A DNA stretch of 64,000 nt from Apostichopus japonicus (Eukaryota; Echinodermata; Holothuroidea; Aspidochirotida; Stichopodidae). Of the stretch, positions 33,740 to 46,696 are shown one piece after another. Location: contig NC_092568.1 in assembly GCF_037975245.1 (NCBI RefSeq), forward strand, positions 33,014,501-33,078,500, in the 5' to 3' direction. The translations under genes and the position numbers were made by a program. Numbering within the stretch: the first letter of the stretch is position 1; the number at the start of each line of letters is the position of its first letter. The notes beneath the pieces were generated by a model that searched no databases, was not told the DNA's origin, and saw only the letters and a program-made list of their open reading frames with translations.

Positions 33740-34620
33740 TCTTCGGAAATGTGCTTGTGTAATTTTACAAAGGCTACTTATATAATAATAAGTTGATTTT
33801 ATCTGTATGGGTGAGATCACAAACTTCATAGTGTTGGTATGGAGACATTTATACTCTATACTTTATAGTGTTCTTCTGGAACATTGTACTAAATCTATAT
33901 ACCTTAGTTATCTGCTTGTAACATTTTCGTGGGAATGTGTTTGTGTATAGTGTTACACATTGACCGTACCAGCAGCCTTACACATATTTCCAATGCCCTG
34001 ATATGGAAATCACTTGTGTAATTATTATGTTCAGTATACTGAAACGGACTCCAGTATCCGTATAGAATTTGACTCGTGTGTAAATATGACAGAAGGAAAT
34101 AATGCAGGCCGCCATGTTTGCAGACCTTCGATTCATTGAACCTGTTATAATAGACAATTACCACGAAATGAAACTATACTCCACAGAAAAGCGGAACAGA
34201 AGACATATCTCTAAAAGTATAAAGATGTATTTAATACAAAGGTTGATATCCTGTATTCGTTATTTGCTATTGGTATGCATGATTTAACTTTACAAGTAGG
34301 TACATGAAATCAGCCGTTAATGTCAAACTAAAAGAAAGTATTTAAAACGATGACTAAATTCAAAAGAGTGTAATAATTATGGAGCTATTTCACAAGCAGT
34401 TTGAAAACACATTGTCAGTTTTATAAATAGCAGGTGTGTATTGTTGGCGGCACGAGCTTAAACATGTTAAATGGGGGATGAACTAAGGGGAAGTATACAA
34501 TTCCCTTAAAAAGATGTTCCATATAACAGAAAATGTAACACCTAGCTACAAGAGAACAATATTTACCGAGTGTTAGTCTAAAAGTCCCATCTCAATATAG
34601 TGTTTCTATAACTCGAGATA
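33740..34620. other. Intergenic, no gene seen
   Basis: There is no recognisable feature up to the target duplication of the next element. Confidence 0.6.
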
Positions 34621-34631
34621 TGCGGTTTGAT

Positions 34632-35939
34632 CAGTGGCGTAGCCAGGATTTTTTCAGTGGGGGCGTTGGGGGGTTGACCATTTCCTGGGAGGGCGTCTTG
34701 TTACTATCTAAGCGGGGTGCCACCATGGGTTGGCGCGCAGCGTAGCGAAAGTTTTAGCTAAAAAGGCCTCCTAGATCGTCGGAAATGCCACTTCCCAAGC
34801 CTTATAAGCAGGGGCGTCAATCCGATTTGAAACGTGGGGGGGGGGGGGGTGGGAGGACGTAATCGATTCGAGTTTTCCGGCCGCAAGCACTATCTAAACG
34901 GAGCGCCACCATCGGTTGACGCGCAGCGTACCAAGAAAATTTCAGATTTCAATATCTGCTAGATCGCTGAAGATGGCACTTGCCAGGCTGGATAGCAGCC
35001 ATCTAGTTGCGTGATTTCGGGAGAAAATTACAAATTCGTCACTCAGGAAATCTGCAATAAAGTTCATGCGGCCTTCATTTTTGGTGGATTATTTCTGTTA
35101 TTAGTGATTCCAATTGACATCAACATTAGAACCCAGTGCAAAGTTGACAAATGATGCGGCGAACTGGAAACCTGCAGCCCCATTTTGCCCTATGTTTCAG
35201 GATAGAATACCCCTCATTTGTTCAAACCCATGGCAACTAACAATTTGTGAATACATTTACTTCGAAGTGGGCACATTATATTGCACCAAGTCGGTCAAGG
35301 AATGACCCCAAGGCCTCAGATATAGGAACGATGCCCCAAAATGTCCCCGGACATACTATAGGCGAAGGAAGCTATCCATAATCCGCCGCGACTGTATGTG
35401 AGTTTCTCGACTTGCCGTCCTGGGAGTCATACCACAATATTGTGAGTTTGACACCGGCATTGACATTTTTCGACAAATCTGCAACTTGCGCGTGGAAAAT
35501 AAGGAAAAATTGACTGGGCTTTCAGCCAAGTAACATACTGAATGACCGAATTATATGTCAAACTGACATGATCAAAGATTGCGTCTGAAACATTATTAGG
35601 GTGCTAGACTTCATGATTCTCAGCGATAGTATTGTCTCCTTTCTTGAAAATTTGGCTTTTTAGCGGTTTAATGAGCATCAGGGTACGTCCCAGAAGTGAA
35701 AACCCGGCTTATGCGCTATGTCACGTCCGGTTTTTCAGCAAATATATCCTACTGCCGGTCCGCGGTCGAAGGGTCGTTCATGAGTGGTCATTATGGAGAT
35801 TCGAAACCATTCAGACCAATGATATATTTTTCGCACATGTAATATTTTTTCGACACCCAAAATCCCAGTGGGGGCGACTGGGGGGCGACAAGCTTTCATG
35901 GGGGGCTGTCGCCCCCACGCCCCCCTTGGCTACGCCACT
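34632..35939. mobile_element. Non-autonomous hAT-type element, 1308 bp, perfect 8-bp target duplication
   Basis: The ends are CAGTGGCGTAGCCAGG and the reverse complement of CAGTGGCGTAGCCAAG, a 14-base perfect inverted repeat. The flanks are ggtttgat at 34624-34631 and 35940-35947. Internal copies of a phrase near cgcgcagcgta (34733 and 34919) indicate an internal duplication. Frames inside are short and show no transposase motif. Confidence 0.92.
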
Positions 35940-35949
35940 GGGTTTGATT

Positions 35950-38340
35950 GCCAAGTAACGTATTCTGACAGACCGAGCCCTCCAGAAAACTTTAAAAAAA
36001 GTTTTCTCTTCTATTATAAACCTCTTGTTGTTTCATCCTTGAAATTTAATATTTATTAAAATATTTGCTTAGCTTGTCACAGTTCTCTCTTAGAATTTCA
36101 ACAAAATGCTAAACTTGGTAGAAACATTACTTTCTTCGGTTGATACGTTATTTAGACACGATTGAGAAAAGTAACAACATTTTCAACGCAATTGCCATTA
36201 TACCATTCTATTTGCTGATGCCAGATTCGTCCAAAAGATATCGTCAAATCTTAAAAAAAAAAACATATGAGAATGTGGCTTAGATCTACAAATGACAATT
36301 TCCAGTTGTTGTCTTTTTTTTTTAGCAAAATCAATTTCCATTCCCGGAATAGTTCTTTCATCATCTCTTACCAACACTAGAACATAAAACTGTGTAACTT
36401 ATTGGCAAAGTTATATCATATTTCAACTTTAAAGGAATATTATTGCAATACTGAAACTTCATTGGTTTATAAGTCGGTGTTGGAAAATTATGACTAAATG
36501 GAGGATGGGAGTCATTTAACTCTCTCTATCTTCCCAAACAAAACCACCCACCCCCCCTTTTTTTAATGAACTATATATTGTATTGTATTTACTTTCCCTT
36601 CGCATTCGCTGCTTTCTATGGCCGTAGTTAAGGGCGGTGCCTTAACGACAACGTGTGTAATTTCGGTTTCACTGTTGGTTGTAGGGAAATTACCGAGGTG
36701 GTACACCTGTCAGCTAAAATCAAACAGGAAACGCCATGTCTCGTGAATTGAACCATCTAACCACTGGAAATGAGTATTTATGTAAATCCGGTCACACGTT
36801 CACTGTTTGAATAAAAAACTGTAAAATTAGATTTTACCGAAACTAAATCGTAGAAACCCGACGAAAAATAATAATGATAATAATAATAATGAAAATAATA
36901 ATAAAATAATTATAATAATTAACGTTCATAATTCATAATTGATTGTTTAAAGGTTTTAATAAAAGAGTGCGTTGGGCACCTGTGGTTTTTTTTTATTCCT
37001 TGTATAGGGTCTAGGTTCCTTAACCCTCCCCCGGCGCCCCCCCCCCACCAAAACATCTGAGGCATTCTGTGGCATATTTAGTTTATGTAGGTAGCTCTTA
37101 AAGCAAACTTACGCTAATAAGTACTAGTGTTTGTGGTTGAAGATAGGTAGGAGTGTAGCAGTGGTCGAGTTCATCCCCAGCTGAACGTAACTCATTCCCA
37201 CCCCACCCCACCCCACCCAAAAAAGGGTGCTTACCTTTGTCGCGCCCCTCTGTTACAGCGTGAAGTTAACTATGAAGTAATTCATCTATAAATGATTGCA
37301 GATAGTGACTAATCCAAATTAAATCCAAAAATGATGGACCAGTTGACCAACCTGTGTTGGCATAAGGCCACGTGATCTATCGTAACTCACAAGTAGGAAC
37401 AGCAACAGCATTGTTGTTAAATACAAACATTGCGACAGAGCTGTAATCAGGCATCGTTTCCGCTCTTGACAATAATTGTTCGTAATATAAACGTCGATAA
37501 CGCTTGAAAGTAATTGCAAGTCATCATTATCATAATAATATGAAATGTGATTTGAGTAGTTTGAGCTAACAAAATAACGAACGTTTTTATGCAGATTATA
37601 TTTTTACATATCTTTCTCTCAATTTACTATTTTTTTATGATCTTTTTAAATTCTGATGCTTTTCGATAATTTGATGGGGGATACCTGAACCCCCCCCCCC
37701 ACTCCCACCCCGGTCACGACAAATAGACTGTTGGTACTTGTAGCTTTTTAGATAGAACATGTTCGTTTGCTTGATATCAACCTTTCTGATTTTAAGTTTT
37801 ATCTCTTATACCTTATAGCAGGTCTTAGTATCGACTAAATGTTATGTTGCAAATAGAGATATAAAAAAAATGAGTTTCACTTTTACGATACTTTAATTGT
37901 GTTATGTTAAGAATAGTAATGTGTTGAAGAGCAAATCTAGATATATTCATATCCTCAGAACATCCCATGCAAGAATTTGTTTTTCGATATTAAAGGTTTT
38001 AAGCATAAATACAGACCCGCACTCGGTGTATATTTTATCGGAGGGAAGATTTTCAAAGATCTGATTCTACTTTTTCGATTTAAAATAAGAAGGTATTGAC
38101 ATTTCGTTAATCCTGCATCAACTATCTTCAATGAAATTTATAATCCTTTGGAGTTAATTAAGCAGTGCGTTTCATTTGTGATTGCAAACTGAAGTTTGTC
38201 AGTTAGCTGATGAGAAATAAAAACTAGGTATATTGTCCAAGTTCAAGAAGAGTATCTCTAAGAGGTTTGCACACTCCCAACCTCTCCGTAGAAATCCAAT
38301 CAGTCCATACCGTACATGTATATCTAAATTAATAAAGATC
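35950..38340. other. Intergenic, no gene seen
   Basis: The interval contains poly-purine and poly-C runs (36541, 37040, 37200, 37690) and an (AAT)n patch at 36866-36910. No gene was recognised. Confidence 0.6.
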
Positions 38341-38359
38341 AACACACCAGACAAATTCC

Positions 38360-38405
38360 ACTTTCACGAGCGGTTTCGTCCATTTGGGACTCATCAGGCG
38401 AAAGT
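38360..38405 (-). ncRNA. Hammerhead-ribozyme-like motif (type I layout)
   Basis: Read on the minus strand the order is stem I strand ACTTTCGC (38398-38405), core CTGATGA (38391-38397), stem II GTCC-CAAAT-GGAC (38378-38390), core GAAA (38374-38377), a four-base CCGC in place of stem III (38370-38373), TC at the cleavage position (38368-38369) and the second stem I strand GTGAAAGT (38360-38367). Both catalytic core blocks and stem II are intact and resemble the Schistosoma-type hammerhead. Stem I has eight pairs with one G-U. Stem III is degenerate, so self-cleavage as a monomer is doubtful. Such motifs occur in Penelope-like retroelements and retrozymes, but no reverse transcriptase or second copy is present here. 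Confidence 0.75.
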
Positions 38406-38419
38406 ATAAGAACCAACCC

Positions 38420-39800
38420 TGGACCTTTGTGTCACAGACCGAAGACCATACCCCTTGCTACATGTTAATATATCAACTATAGCAGTTAATTGCACCGTCG
38501 AATAAAACAAGGGAATAGTAATTACCGCATAACTTCCGTAATTAACAAATTCGGAAGCATGACTGTAACGCGATTATGTTAAGTTTAACTTGGAAAAATG
38601 AGTAAAATCACCTGATAAGGACTTCATATTTACGTTAAGGTGTACTTATTACCATTACTGATTACCTGCAATGAGGTTCCCCGGACAACCTCCACGCGCA
38701 ATATGAACATCGCAAGAGGAATAAATGCTTGGGCATTATTTCCGTTTTCCCTTAGTAAATTTCCCTGCAACCGCAATTTAGTTTAGAATGCTAAAATTGT
38801 GATTGCTGGTCAAAAATACATGTGACCGATTGATAGGTGTTATGCTTCCGTTATTGTTGCAGAGACAATTCTTGGAGAAATTTGATCATGTGTAAAAAAA
38901 ATAATATACGTAAAGTCAAAAGCGTCTGACTTTAATTTGGATAATATTCCATTTTCAGTCAACATACGCATGCACTAACTGCAGAAAAGAAATGAAAGTT
39001 TAAGCAATGGATTTAAATGTGACCTTCTTAGCTTATTTGGCAAGTAATTTTTGATTTCGTTTTGCTCGTATGCAAGTTCGCTCTATATAGCACAGGCAGT
39101 GCCAGCCCCCCCCCCTCTACCACACCCTTCCTCCCACCCTCTCACACCCACACTTTTCTTTTTTGAATAATGACATGTCCCGATATCTCTCGTCTCTCTT
39201 ACATCTTTTCGTCTAACGTGGCCTCCTCACTAGATGAATCTGTTCATCTTGAATCCGCCACCGACGAATTGCTACCATAACTGACGTCTATATTAAACAA
39301 ACAAAGATATTCTGCAATCACTTCCTGACTTCGAAAAGAAATATATCAATAACGGAACCAGGAGTCTATCCTAATTAATGTGTTTGCACATTCATCCGGT
39401 TAATGTATAATTATGTAGATGAGAAATCACATAACTAATAACAGATCGAGATTTATGGCATTTTATAACAAGAGAGGAATTGTCAGAAAAATTACTAGAT
39501 ATAAAGTAATTAAAATCTGAGTATTTATCTAGCAAAATATTGTAAAGTCTCTTCTGATTTAGTAGCTAGGTTAAATCAGAACTCTAATGAAACCAGACTG
39601 CGGAGCATTCACACTTGCGATGTTTGAATACGTTATTCTACGGTAATGCATGTATTAGATCATTAATGGGGCGCATTCAGTTATATGTATACAATATTGG
39701 TTAGGCTTCATCTTGAAATCGTGTGGTAATAATACTATCGTACGTATGTACATACCAAGACTTGACTACACAATGAAATGTATTAGACTTGATAGCACTG
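38420..39800. other. Intergenic, no gene seen
   Basis: No coding or element signature was recognised next to the hammerhead-like motif. A C-rich patch lies at 39104-39150. Confidence 0.6.
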
Positions 39801-39823
39801 ATACACACACAAACACACACACA

Positions 39824-40035
<212 letters not shown>

Positions 40036-40039
40036 CCTG

Positions 40040-40930
40040 ACCTCTAATGAACCAATTGACAAAGACGCCGTTTTGGATTGACTTGTTGCATTTCTCTGTA
40101 TATATTTCTTTGCAATTGCATAACCTATTGGCATATAGTACGTAGATGCAGGTATACCTGATTCTAAAAATACACATTTCATTTCACTTTCATTTCTTCC
40201 GTTAGAACTTCTTGTAAAGGTCAGCATTTTTGTGTAAACATCGACGAAAAATTAGGTTAGTGAAGAGAATAGTTTTACCGAATAAAGTTGTCTTTTACTT
40301 TTACTATTTTGTGTCTATTTACCCTTTTTTCTTTCTTCTTTTTCATTCGAGAGGGGGGGGGGGGGCGGGAGGGGACAGAGCAAAGGACATTTGCCTCTAT
40401 ACCGGTCTATACAGCTACTCATAGCATATATATGTTAGGCACACGTGCTCAGAATTCTGATATGATATTAAGTATATTCATAAATTGTTACTGAGTCTGA
40501 CCTCGCAATTCCGACTCTTAATATCTTTCAATCCTGAGAACTTTCTTCAGTAGGGTATATTGTGACCCCCCCCCCCCCCCCTCTCTTCACGATCATCACT
40601 TTTGTCCCCCAAATGTGCAAGAAATGTGGTCACATCATGGAGAAACTTCAAAAGACATTTTGCTGTAACACTCAGTGAGACATTTATTTGCCTAATAATT
40701 GAACACGCCTTAAATCTCTATTAATAACGAGGAGAGTCACACATTTCTAGAAAGTACATTTGAAAACGTGTTAGCAAGTTTATTGTCAACCAGATTATCA
40801 TATCAAAAAAGTTCATACAAATAGTAGTCCCTATCTTTATTGAGATGAATATACGGTTGCATGGTACTAAATCAACAACCAAAGGATGTATCGTTAGCAT
40901 ATTCATCACACACACACGCACATACACGCA
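40040..40930. other. Intergenic, no gene seen
   Basis: There are G and C homopolymer runs at about 40352-40370 and 40566-40582. Nothing else is recognisable. Confidence 0.6.
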
Positions 40931-40937
40931 CACACAG

Positions 40938-41109
40938 GTGTGTTTTACATTCAGACTTAGGACCCCATTGTTCTTTCCATTGTTCAAATCCACGTACCCT
41001 AACCTTAACAATACCCCATAACAATAGAATTCTTTCGAAGACGTGGCGATTCTTTGGAAGTCACATCTGAGGATGTTCAAGTCCTCGGTCAGAATACAAA
41101 ACAAGCGCA
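40938..41109. mobile_element. Foldback element, copy 3
   Basis: The same family as 27379: left end gtgttttacattcagactta, internal ccacgtaccctaaccttaac, right end aagtcctcggtcagaatac. It is preceded by a (CA)n tract and followed by (TA)n(CA)n at 41121-41167. Confidence 0.82.
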
Positions 41110-41117
41110 CCCAGGTG

Positions 41118-41167
<50 letters not shown>

Positions 41168-41179
41168 TACGTGGCCCCT

Positions 41180-41333
41180 GCATTTATAGGTATGTGGGGA
41201 GGGGGGGGAGGTCACTTTACATGTTCCAATTTGACACCTGGGTGCATGAAGAGAACCACTGGCCAAGGACTCGGTCAACGATTCTTAGGTCGCCAGTTCA
41301 TTGTCTTTCCATTTGGCCACCACGCTCTTTGTA
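41180..41333 (-). mobile_element. tRNA-like SINE fragment
   Basis: On the minus strand the head gtggtggccaaatggaaaga resembles a tRNA A-box region, and downstream the phrase ctcttcatgcacccaggtgt matches the ctcttcacccaggtgtataa phrase of the SINE at 57649. The B-box is decayed. Confidence 0.55.
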
Positions 41334-41339
41334 GTTAAT

Positions 41340-42060
41340 TCAAAAGGCAACAAACCTGTTTTGAAGATTAGTTTATCGAAATATTGAAATCATGAAAAGG
41401 GGAAAACATAACGAGTATTAAAGCTATGCTATTATGAAGTCCAAGGGGTCACGAGAATTCCAAAAGTGGGTGGGGGAGAATAGGTGTGTGTGTGTGGGGG
41501 GGGGGAGGTAAACACTATAGGGGCAAAACATTTTGGAAGTGCAAAACACGCTCCTGTATTAGGTACTCACCACGGAAATATTTAGTGGGCAAGGGAACAT
41601 AAAGCCCCCATGTCATACACCCCCCCCACCCTCCTCCCTCTTATCTCATGCTTCATCGGTGAATGCAAATTTAATTTATGAATATGTAAACAAAATGTGA
41701 CAAATTTTTATCTCATATAACCAGGGTCGAACAGTTTTCAAGAGAGATGTTGATTTCGAGACCGACTTGCAATGTCTGGCTGAGCAACGTTTCGAAAAGT
41801 CACGAAAGTAACATATTGTTTTACTATTATAACTTACACTGTTATTGCCTTCTCCCTCTCCTCTCCTCCCCGCCCCCCCCCCCCCTCTCCCGAGAAGCTG
41901 CAACACTTTTGTTCTCCTTTGTAGCGAGTTTGGAGAGAGAGAATATATATCAGAATGCGGAATAACACGACAATCACACCTCCAAAGAAACATCTCCATG
42001 GGTAGACAATCTAGAAGACGTTTTGTTTTGTTTTTTACTTTCTTGAATAAAGAGTGTACA
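41340..42060. other. Intergenic, no gene seen
   Basis: The interval contains G-rich (41469-41510) and C-rich (41620, 41850-41890) patches only. Confidence 0.6.
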
Positions 42061-42068
42061 GCAGTCAT

Positions 42069-42581
42069 CAGGGGCGTAGCGAGCGGGGGGTGTGGGGGGT
42101 GTCACACCCCCCCCCCCAATAATTTGGTCGTTGTCGGCAAATTCTGGGTCTGTGGGCAAAAGGAGAAAAGATGAAGAGAGCAGAAGGGATAAAAAGAAGG
42201 AAAGCTGAATAGAGAAAAGGAGAACGGGAGCTTTTTCCGTGCCAAATTTGACTTAAAATATGCACCAGATTGCATCTAAGTACGTTTCAAAACTAAAAAT
42301 TTTCCAAAGGGGAGGGGTAGACCCCCTACCCATAGACCCCTCCCCCATTTCAGTCACCACTTCCAGATCCGTCGTCAAATCAAATTTTACTTAAAATATG
42401 CACCAGATTGCATCTAAGGACGTTTCAAAACTAAAAATTTGCCAAACGGGAGGGGGACACCCCCTCCCCTTAGAGTCCCCCTCCCCTTAGACCCCTCCCC
42501 CATTTCAGTCACCACTTCCAGATCCGTCGGCAAATCAAATTCTCCACACCCCCCAACAAAAAAACCTTCGCTACGCTCCTG
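42069..42581. mobile_element. Non-autonomous hAT-type element with internal duplication
   Basis: The ends CAGGGGCGTAGCGAG and the reverse complement of CAGGAGCGTAGCGAAG pair as inverted repeats. The flanks gcagtcat (42061-42068) and gcagtcaa (42582-42589) agree at 7 of 8 bases. Inside, a block of about 140 bases containing atgcaccagattgcatctaa is duplicated at about 42240-42385 and 42388-42540. Confidence 0.85.
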
Positions 42582-42589
42582 GCAGTCAA

Positions 42590-44770
42590 TCAAGTTCATC
42601 AGGGTTTACGAAGTAAGATATATACTTGCATTTTCTGAAAACCTCTCTGTAAGCCTATAGTTGGCAATATAGTTCAATTGTAGGGATGATATTTCTCCAA
42701 GAAATACAACGGGAATTATTGAATTATGTGATATTTTAAGTTTCGTGTGATTGCAAAATTCGCTGTTACATTTTGCCTATTTGGGGGTTTGCATTTCCAT
42801 GTCCTTGACGTCATAAGGAATAGGTGCCACTTGACCACAAAACCACAATAATGTCCTTCTACTGTAATACGTACGTATCGATTGTTTCGATATACCATAA
42901 ATGGTATATATTTCCATCCTCAATAAATTGCTGGTTCATATAAATATTAGACCGTGCATATGCTGAGATATCCACCACCCCTCCCACCCCCTATTGCGAC
43001 AACCAATAAACACAGAGAGCACAATTACTATACTGTAAATCTTAAAGTTTTGAGACAAGGTAAAAACTGGATCGTGTTATCAATCGGTAGCATATTAGGA
43101 TTAGAATATATGAACTGAGGATATGTGTAATTCCAACAAATCCAGTTGTTGGGATTTTTGGGATTTCCCATTATCCTCAATTCTTACTGTAAACTTACAG
43201 TTAGCACATGCTATACTGATTTATCAGATTTGTCAGCACAACCCAGTATTAAATGTGGTACAAAACATTTAAGATTTACAGTAGTTACTGTTAATCTCTG
43301 TGTGAATCGGCTGATTGCGTATGCAGAGGCTATACTCCAAAGCTTTTAAAATTTCTTTACCTCTCCTCACCTCTCACTTTGAAACGATCAAATGGTGCAT
43401 TCTGAGGAATGAGTTAGGTCTATTCAAGAAGTCATTAACGCAAGATAGGTGCTAATAGATAATACACTGAGTTAGGTATACGCAAAGGTTAGCTAATGAA
43501 TACTTTGTGTGAGGTTGAAAAAGGGGTTGGGGGAAGGGAGGGGGGAGAGTGGTCCTATTCTTCTACAGCAGAATGCAAAAATCCCCCGGATGAACCATTT
43601 TCCACCGACGGCGATCGGAGGCGCAAATTAAGTGGGGGAGGGGGGGGAGGGAGTTGGCACGGCCTTTGCGCACGCCACTGGACGTACTAATCTCCTCAAA
43701 GTAACCAGTCGTAACCACTTTTACTCTGGGTAAGGGGTAGGAGTTAGCGGAATGGTTCGAGGGCAGCGGGCTGCAGCCTTCTAGGTGTGTGGGTCAAAGC
43801 GAAAGTGTTGTCCCCATTTTAAGAGTCATAGAGTTAAAGTTTAATTTACGCTTGTATTGATATGCCCTATCATGAGACCATGTAGGCTCCACTGTCTGTA
43901 CGAATTCGATTTTTTAAGAGGGTGGAGAAACTTGGTTGTCGTTCTCTCTGGAGAGGGTGTTAGGGAGGTGCAAGGGTGGTTTACTTTCAAAATGGTGAGC
44001 ACAACCATTACCACCCTTTTAGACGACTTTGCGTAAGTACTATGCTTTAATATGTCAGCCATTTTGGAAGACATCTTGTGGGAGAGGAGAGGAGGGGAGG
44101 AGGTATGTTTCAATATTTTTCACCCCTCTCCACCCCCTCCCTCCTCTTTCCAAGCTTTCTGGCTTATTTAATGAGACCAATTTAATTCTCATCAGTGTAT
44201 TCAATATGTAGAGACGTTTACTGTCCCAAATTTATGTTCCAATTCAGTCCAATGGTATTTACTTCAATTATACCTATTGTTTTACCATTATTGTCCTGAT
44301 TGATTTGAAACCCCATTCTTCTCAATGCATATTATCATTTAATCGCTTGTCTTTCTATTTAATGTCTCAGATTCACCCTCTGACTTTGCTCTCACTTTCA
44401 AGTGTGTTCTTTTCAATTTCTCTTTTCTTCTGTATAGTTCTTCCACTATTGCTAAATGATAACAAGCCATAGCCACACATGCCGCTAGATATTATATGCC
44501 ACTGTGACGTCATTGACAATTAGGAAGTGTAACCGCGTACTGTTTAAAACACGATGGCAAAGATAACAATATCTCTTTACAAAATATATGGTTTCGTTTT
44601 GTGCATCATTAAGCTGGGCAAGAAGAATAAACCAACCCACTAGGTATAGTAACGACGTTGCACCTTTAGTAATGTAGTCCCATGTGATTACAGTTCACGC
44701 GTTTTACCTCCTCTGACGACATAACGCTCTACCATCCATTAATATACCCTATTAATAAGCCTCGATGGTG
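42590..44770. other. Intergenic, no gene seen
   Basis: There are G-rich patches at 43520-43550 and 43635-43652. A solitary hAT-type right end (cacgccactg) ends at 43680, without a partner that I can find. Confidence 0.55.
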
Positions 44771-44776
44771 CAAAAG

Positions 44777-45190
44777 CCGTGCTGTTGCCAATAGGGTGGG
44801 GGATATGCCTCAAAGATTTTGGTGCTTCCTCCCCCCCCCTCGGCGCCAAATTAAATTTGCCATGTTATACAAAAAGAATATGGGTTTACTGGTTTACTGG
44901 TTTCTACAGATTAGGATTTTCTTCTGTCTACCACCAAAATCTGCAGGCTCGAAGCTGATACAAGCTCTGGCAGCGGTGAAAAACACACAAAGCTTCGCCT
45001 TCCTTGACCCCTATACCAGGACCCTATAGCAATCCCCTATAGACCTACGCCGACATGGCTTCGAGTTTTCAGGTCGCACTGACGCCTAAGTCGTCAGCTT
45101 GCATTATCTCTGTTTTGTACCTTCGAAATGTTGCCCCCCCTCCACCCCCACCCCAACCCCCGCCACTAATAAATGTCTGGAACGCCACTG
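44777..45190. mobile_element. Degenerate hAT-type element
   Basis: The right end, read in reverse complement, is CAGTGGCGTTCCAGACATT; the left end CCGTGCTGTTGCCAATAGG matches it weakly. The flanks tgcaaaag (44769-44776) and cgcaaaag (45191-45198) agree at 7 of 8 bases. The call rests mostly on the flanks and the right end. Confidence 0.5.
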
Positions 45191-45199
45191 CGCAAAAGG

Positions 45200-46690
45200 T
45201 GCAAGTGCCTTTGTACTAAGCCTTGTTTGACGTGGGATAACATGATTATTTAACATTCAGCATGTAACTTCCTACACGTCGCAATCCAACCGGTCTATAG
45301 TATTCTTGTTCTTGTTCTTGCAATGTTGTTCGAGTCTATTGTCACTTTCACAAAGAATTTTATCATACGTAACAGGACAGCGTGTATATTGTCTGATCTG
45401 TACCATCTCGTCATGTTTGTAAGTTGTGTGACGTCATCCGAAGGAGATCGTACACGTATACTTAAGCGCCCTAAACATAAATTTGGAAATTCCCTACTAA
45501 GTGTGAGTCATTTTCTATAACTCTACGGTAGAGGATAATGTCCATATCAAATAAACTCATTTTAAGTCAATCGATGACACGTGGAAACAGACTTCTCTAC
45601 ACGAAGGTGTATGCGTGCATGTTAATATAGAACAATGAGTTACATGATTTCAAAGCTACCCGATATCCACCCTCCCCCCCCACCCCTATCCTGGAAGAAA
45701 TTTTCAATTTAAGTGTGCATTAGTCGTAAACCAGTGGTTAATTAACGACTTAAAATTCATCATGATAAGAGATGGTACAAGCAGAAATTGAAAATTTAAT
45801 GAATCATTGTTTGAATTCAAGGGGAATGCAAGCCCCTCAACCAATGGCGAAGTCAGGAATGCTTAACCTGAGGAGGGGGGGGGGGTGGGGGGAAACGGAA
45901 GACTGAGTGGTACAACATATCTAAGTAGGACGGGAATTCTATATGGTGCATACCTGGCACAAAAGTCATGCGAAGGCGTAGGAAGGGGGACTCTTTGTGA
46001 TAAAGCGTTTGTGTGTGTGGGGGGGGGGGGAGGGGCCTCCGCGGAGTTACTACTTAACTTTGCAGTCTCAAAATGTCCCCACCCAAGCTGTTTGCCCAAG
46101 GGGGGCAGGGAGCAGAGTGTCCACCAATCGGGCAATAAGAAAGAGTTTTACTACACAAATGTAGTTAAAACGATGTTTGTATTCCCCCCCCTCCTCCTTG
46201 CCCAGATCCCTCCCAGCCACTTAGGTAAGCCAAATGTCGTGCCCATAACATTTGAAAATCGATACAGAGGACAGAGATGGGGCATAATTATTATATTTCT
46301 GGGACCTTTTACCCCCGAAAAAAAAATCGGGGTGGGCTCAGCAACCCCCCACTCCCCCCCCCCACTGGCAGACAGAATATTACAAACATTACATAAATAT
46401 AGAACATATAATTATGAGCGGTACAATCTAGACAGTCGATATAGCACCAGTTTGCATCTAAACTCCCTCCAGTATTAAAAAATTCCCTTATGGGTAGGGT
46501 AGGATACCCCTCCCCTGTACTATATAACGTATTACCCCCCCCCACTACTAACAAAAATCTGGTTATGCCTTTAAAATAGAACCTAAATAAAGCCATCATT
46601 AAGACAGCCATTAACTAAACCTTAATTCTCTGACACTCAAACTTGGGAAAAAACACTTTGAGTTGTCCCTTAATCCACGAATGATTTTCC
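45200..46690. other. Intergenic, no gene seen
   Basis: Several G and C homopolymers (45876-45890, 46019-46031, 46344-46362) occur. A hAT-like left end (caatggcgaagtcagg) near 45843 has no convincing partner. Confidence 0.5.
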
Positions 46691-46696
46691 TCGCCT

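Noticed and set aside
35632-35958. 108-codon frame in the hAT-type element
   Set aside because: It has no transposase motif, and it runs over the element's right end into flanking DNA.
43565-43680. hAT-type right end cacgccactg
   Set aside because: No matching left end or target duplication was found; at most a fragment.
45838-46580. Another hAT-type element (caatggcgaagtcagg ... ggttatgcc)
   Set aside because: The ends are too divergent and no target duplication could be found.
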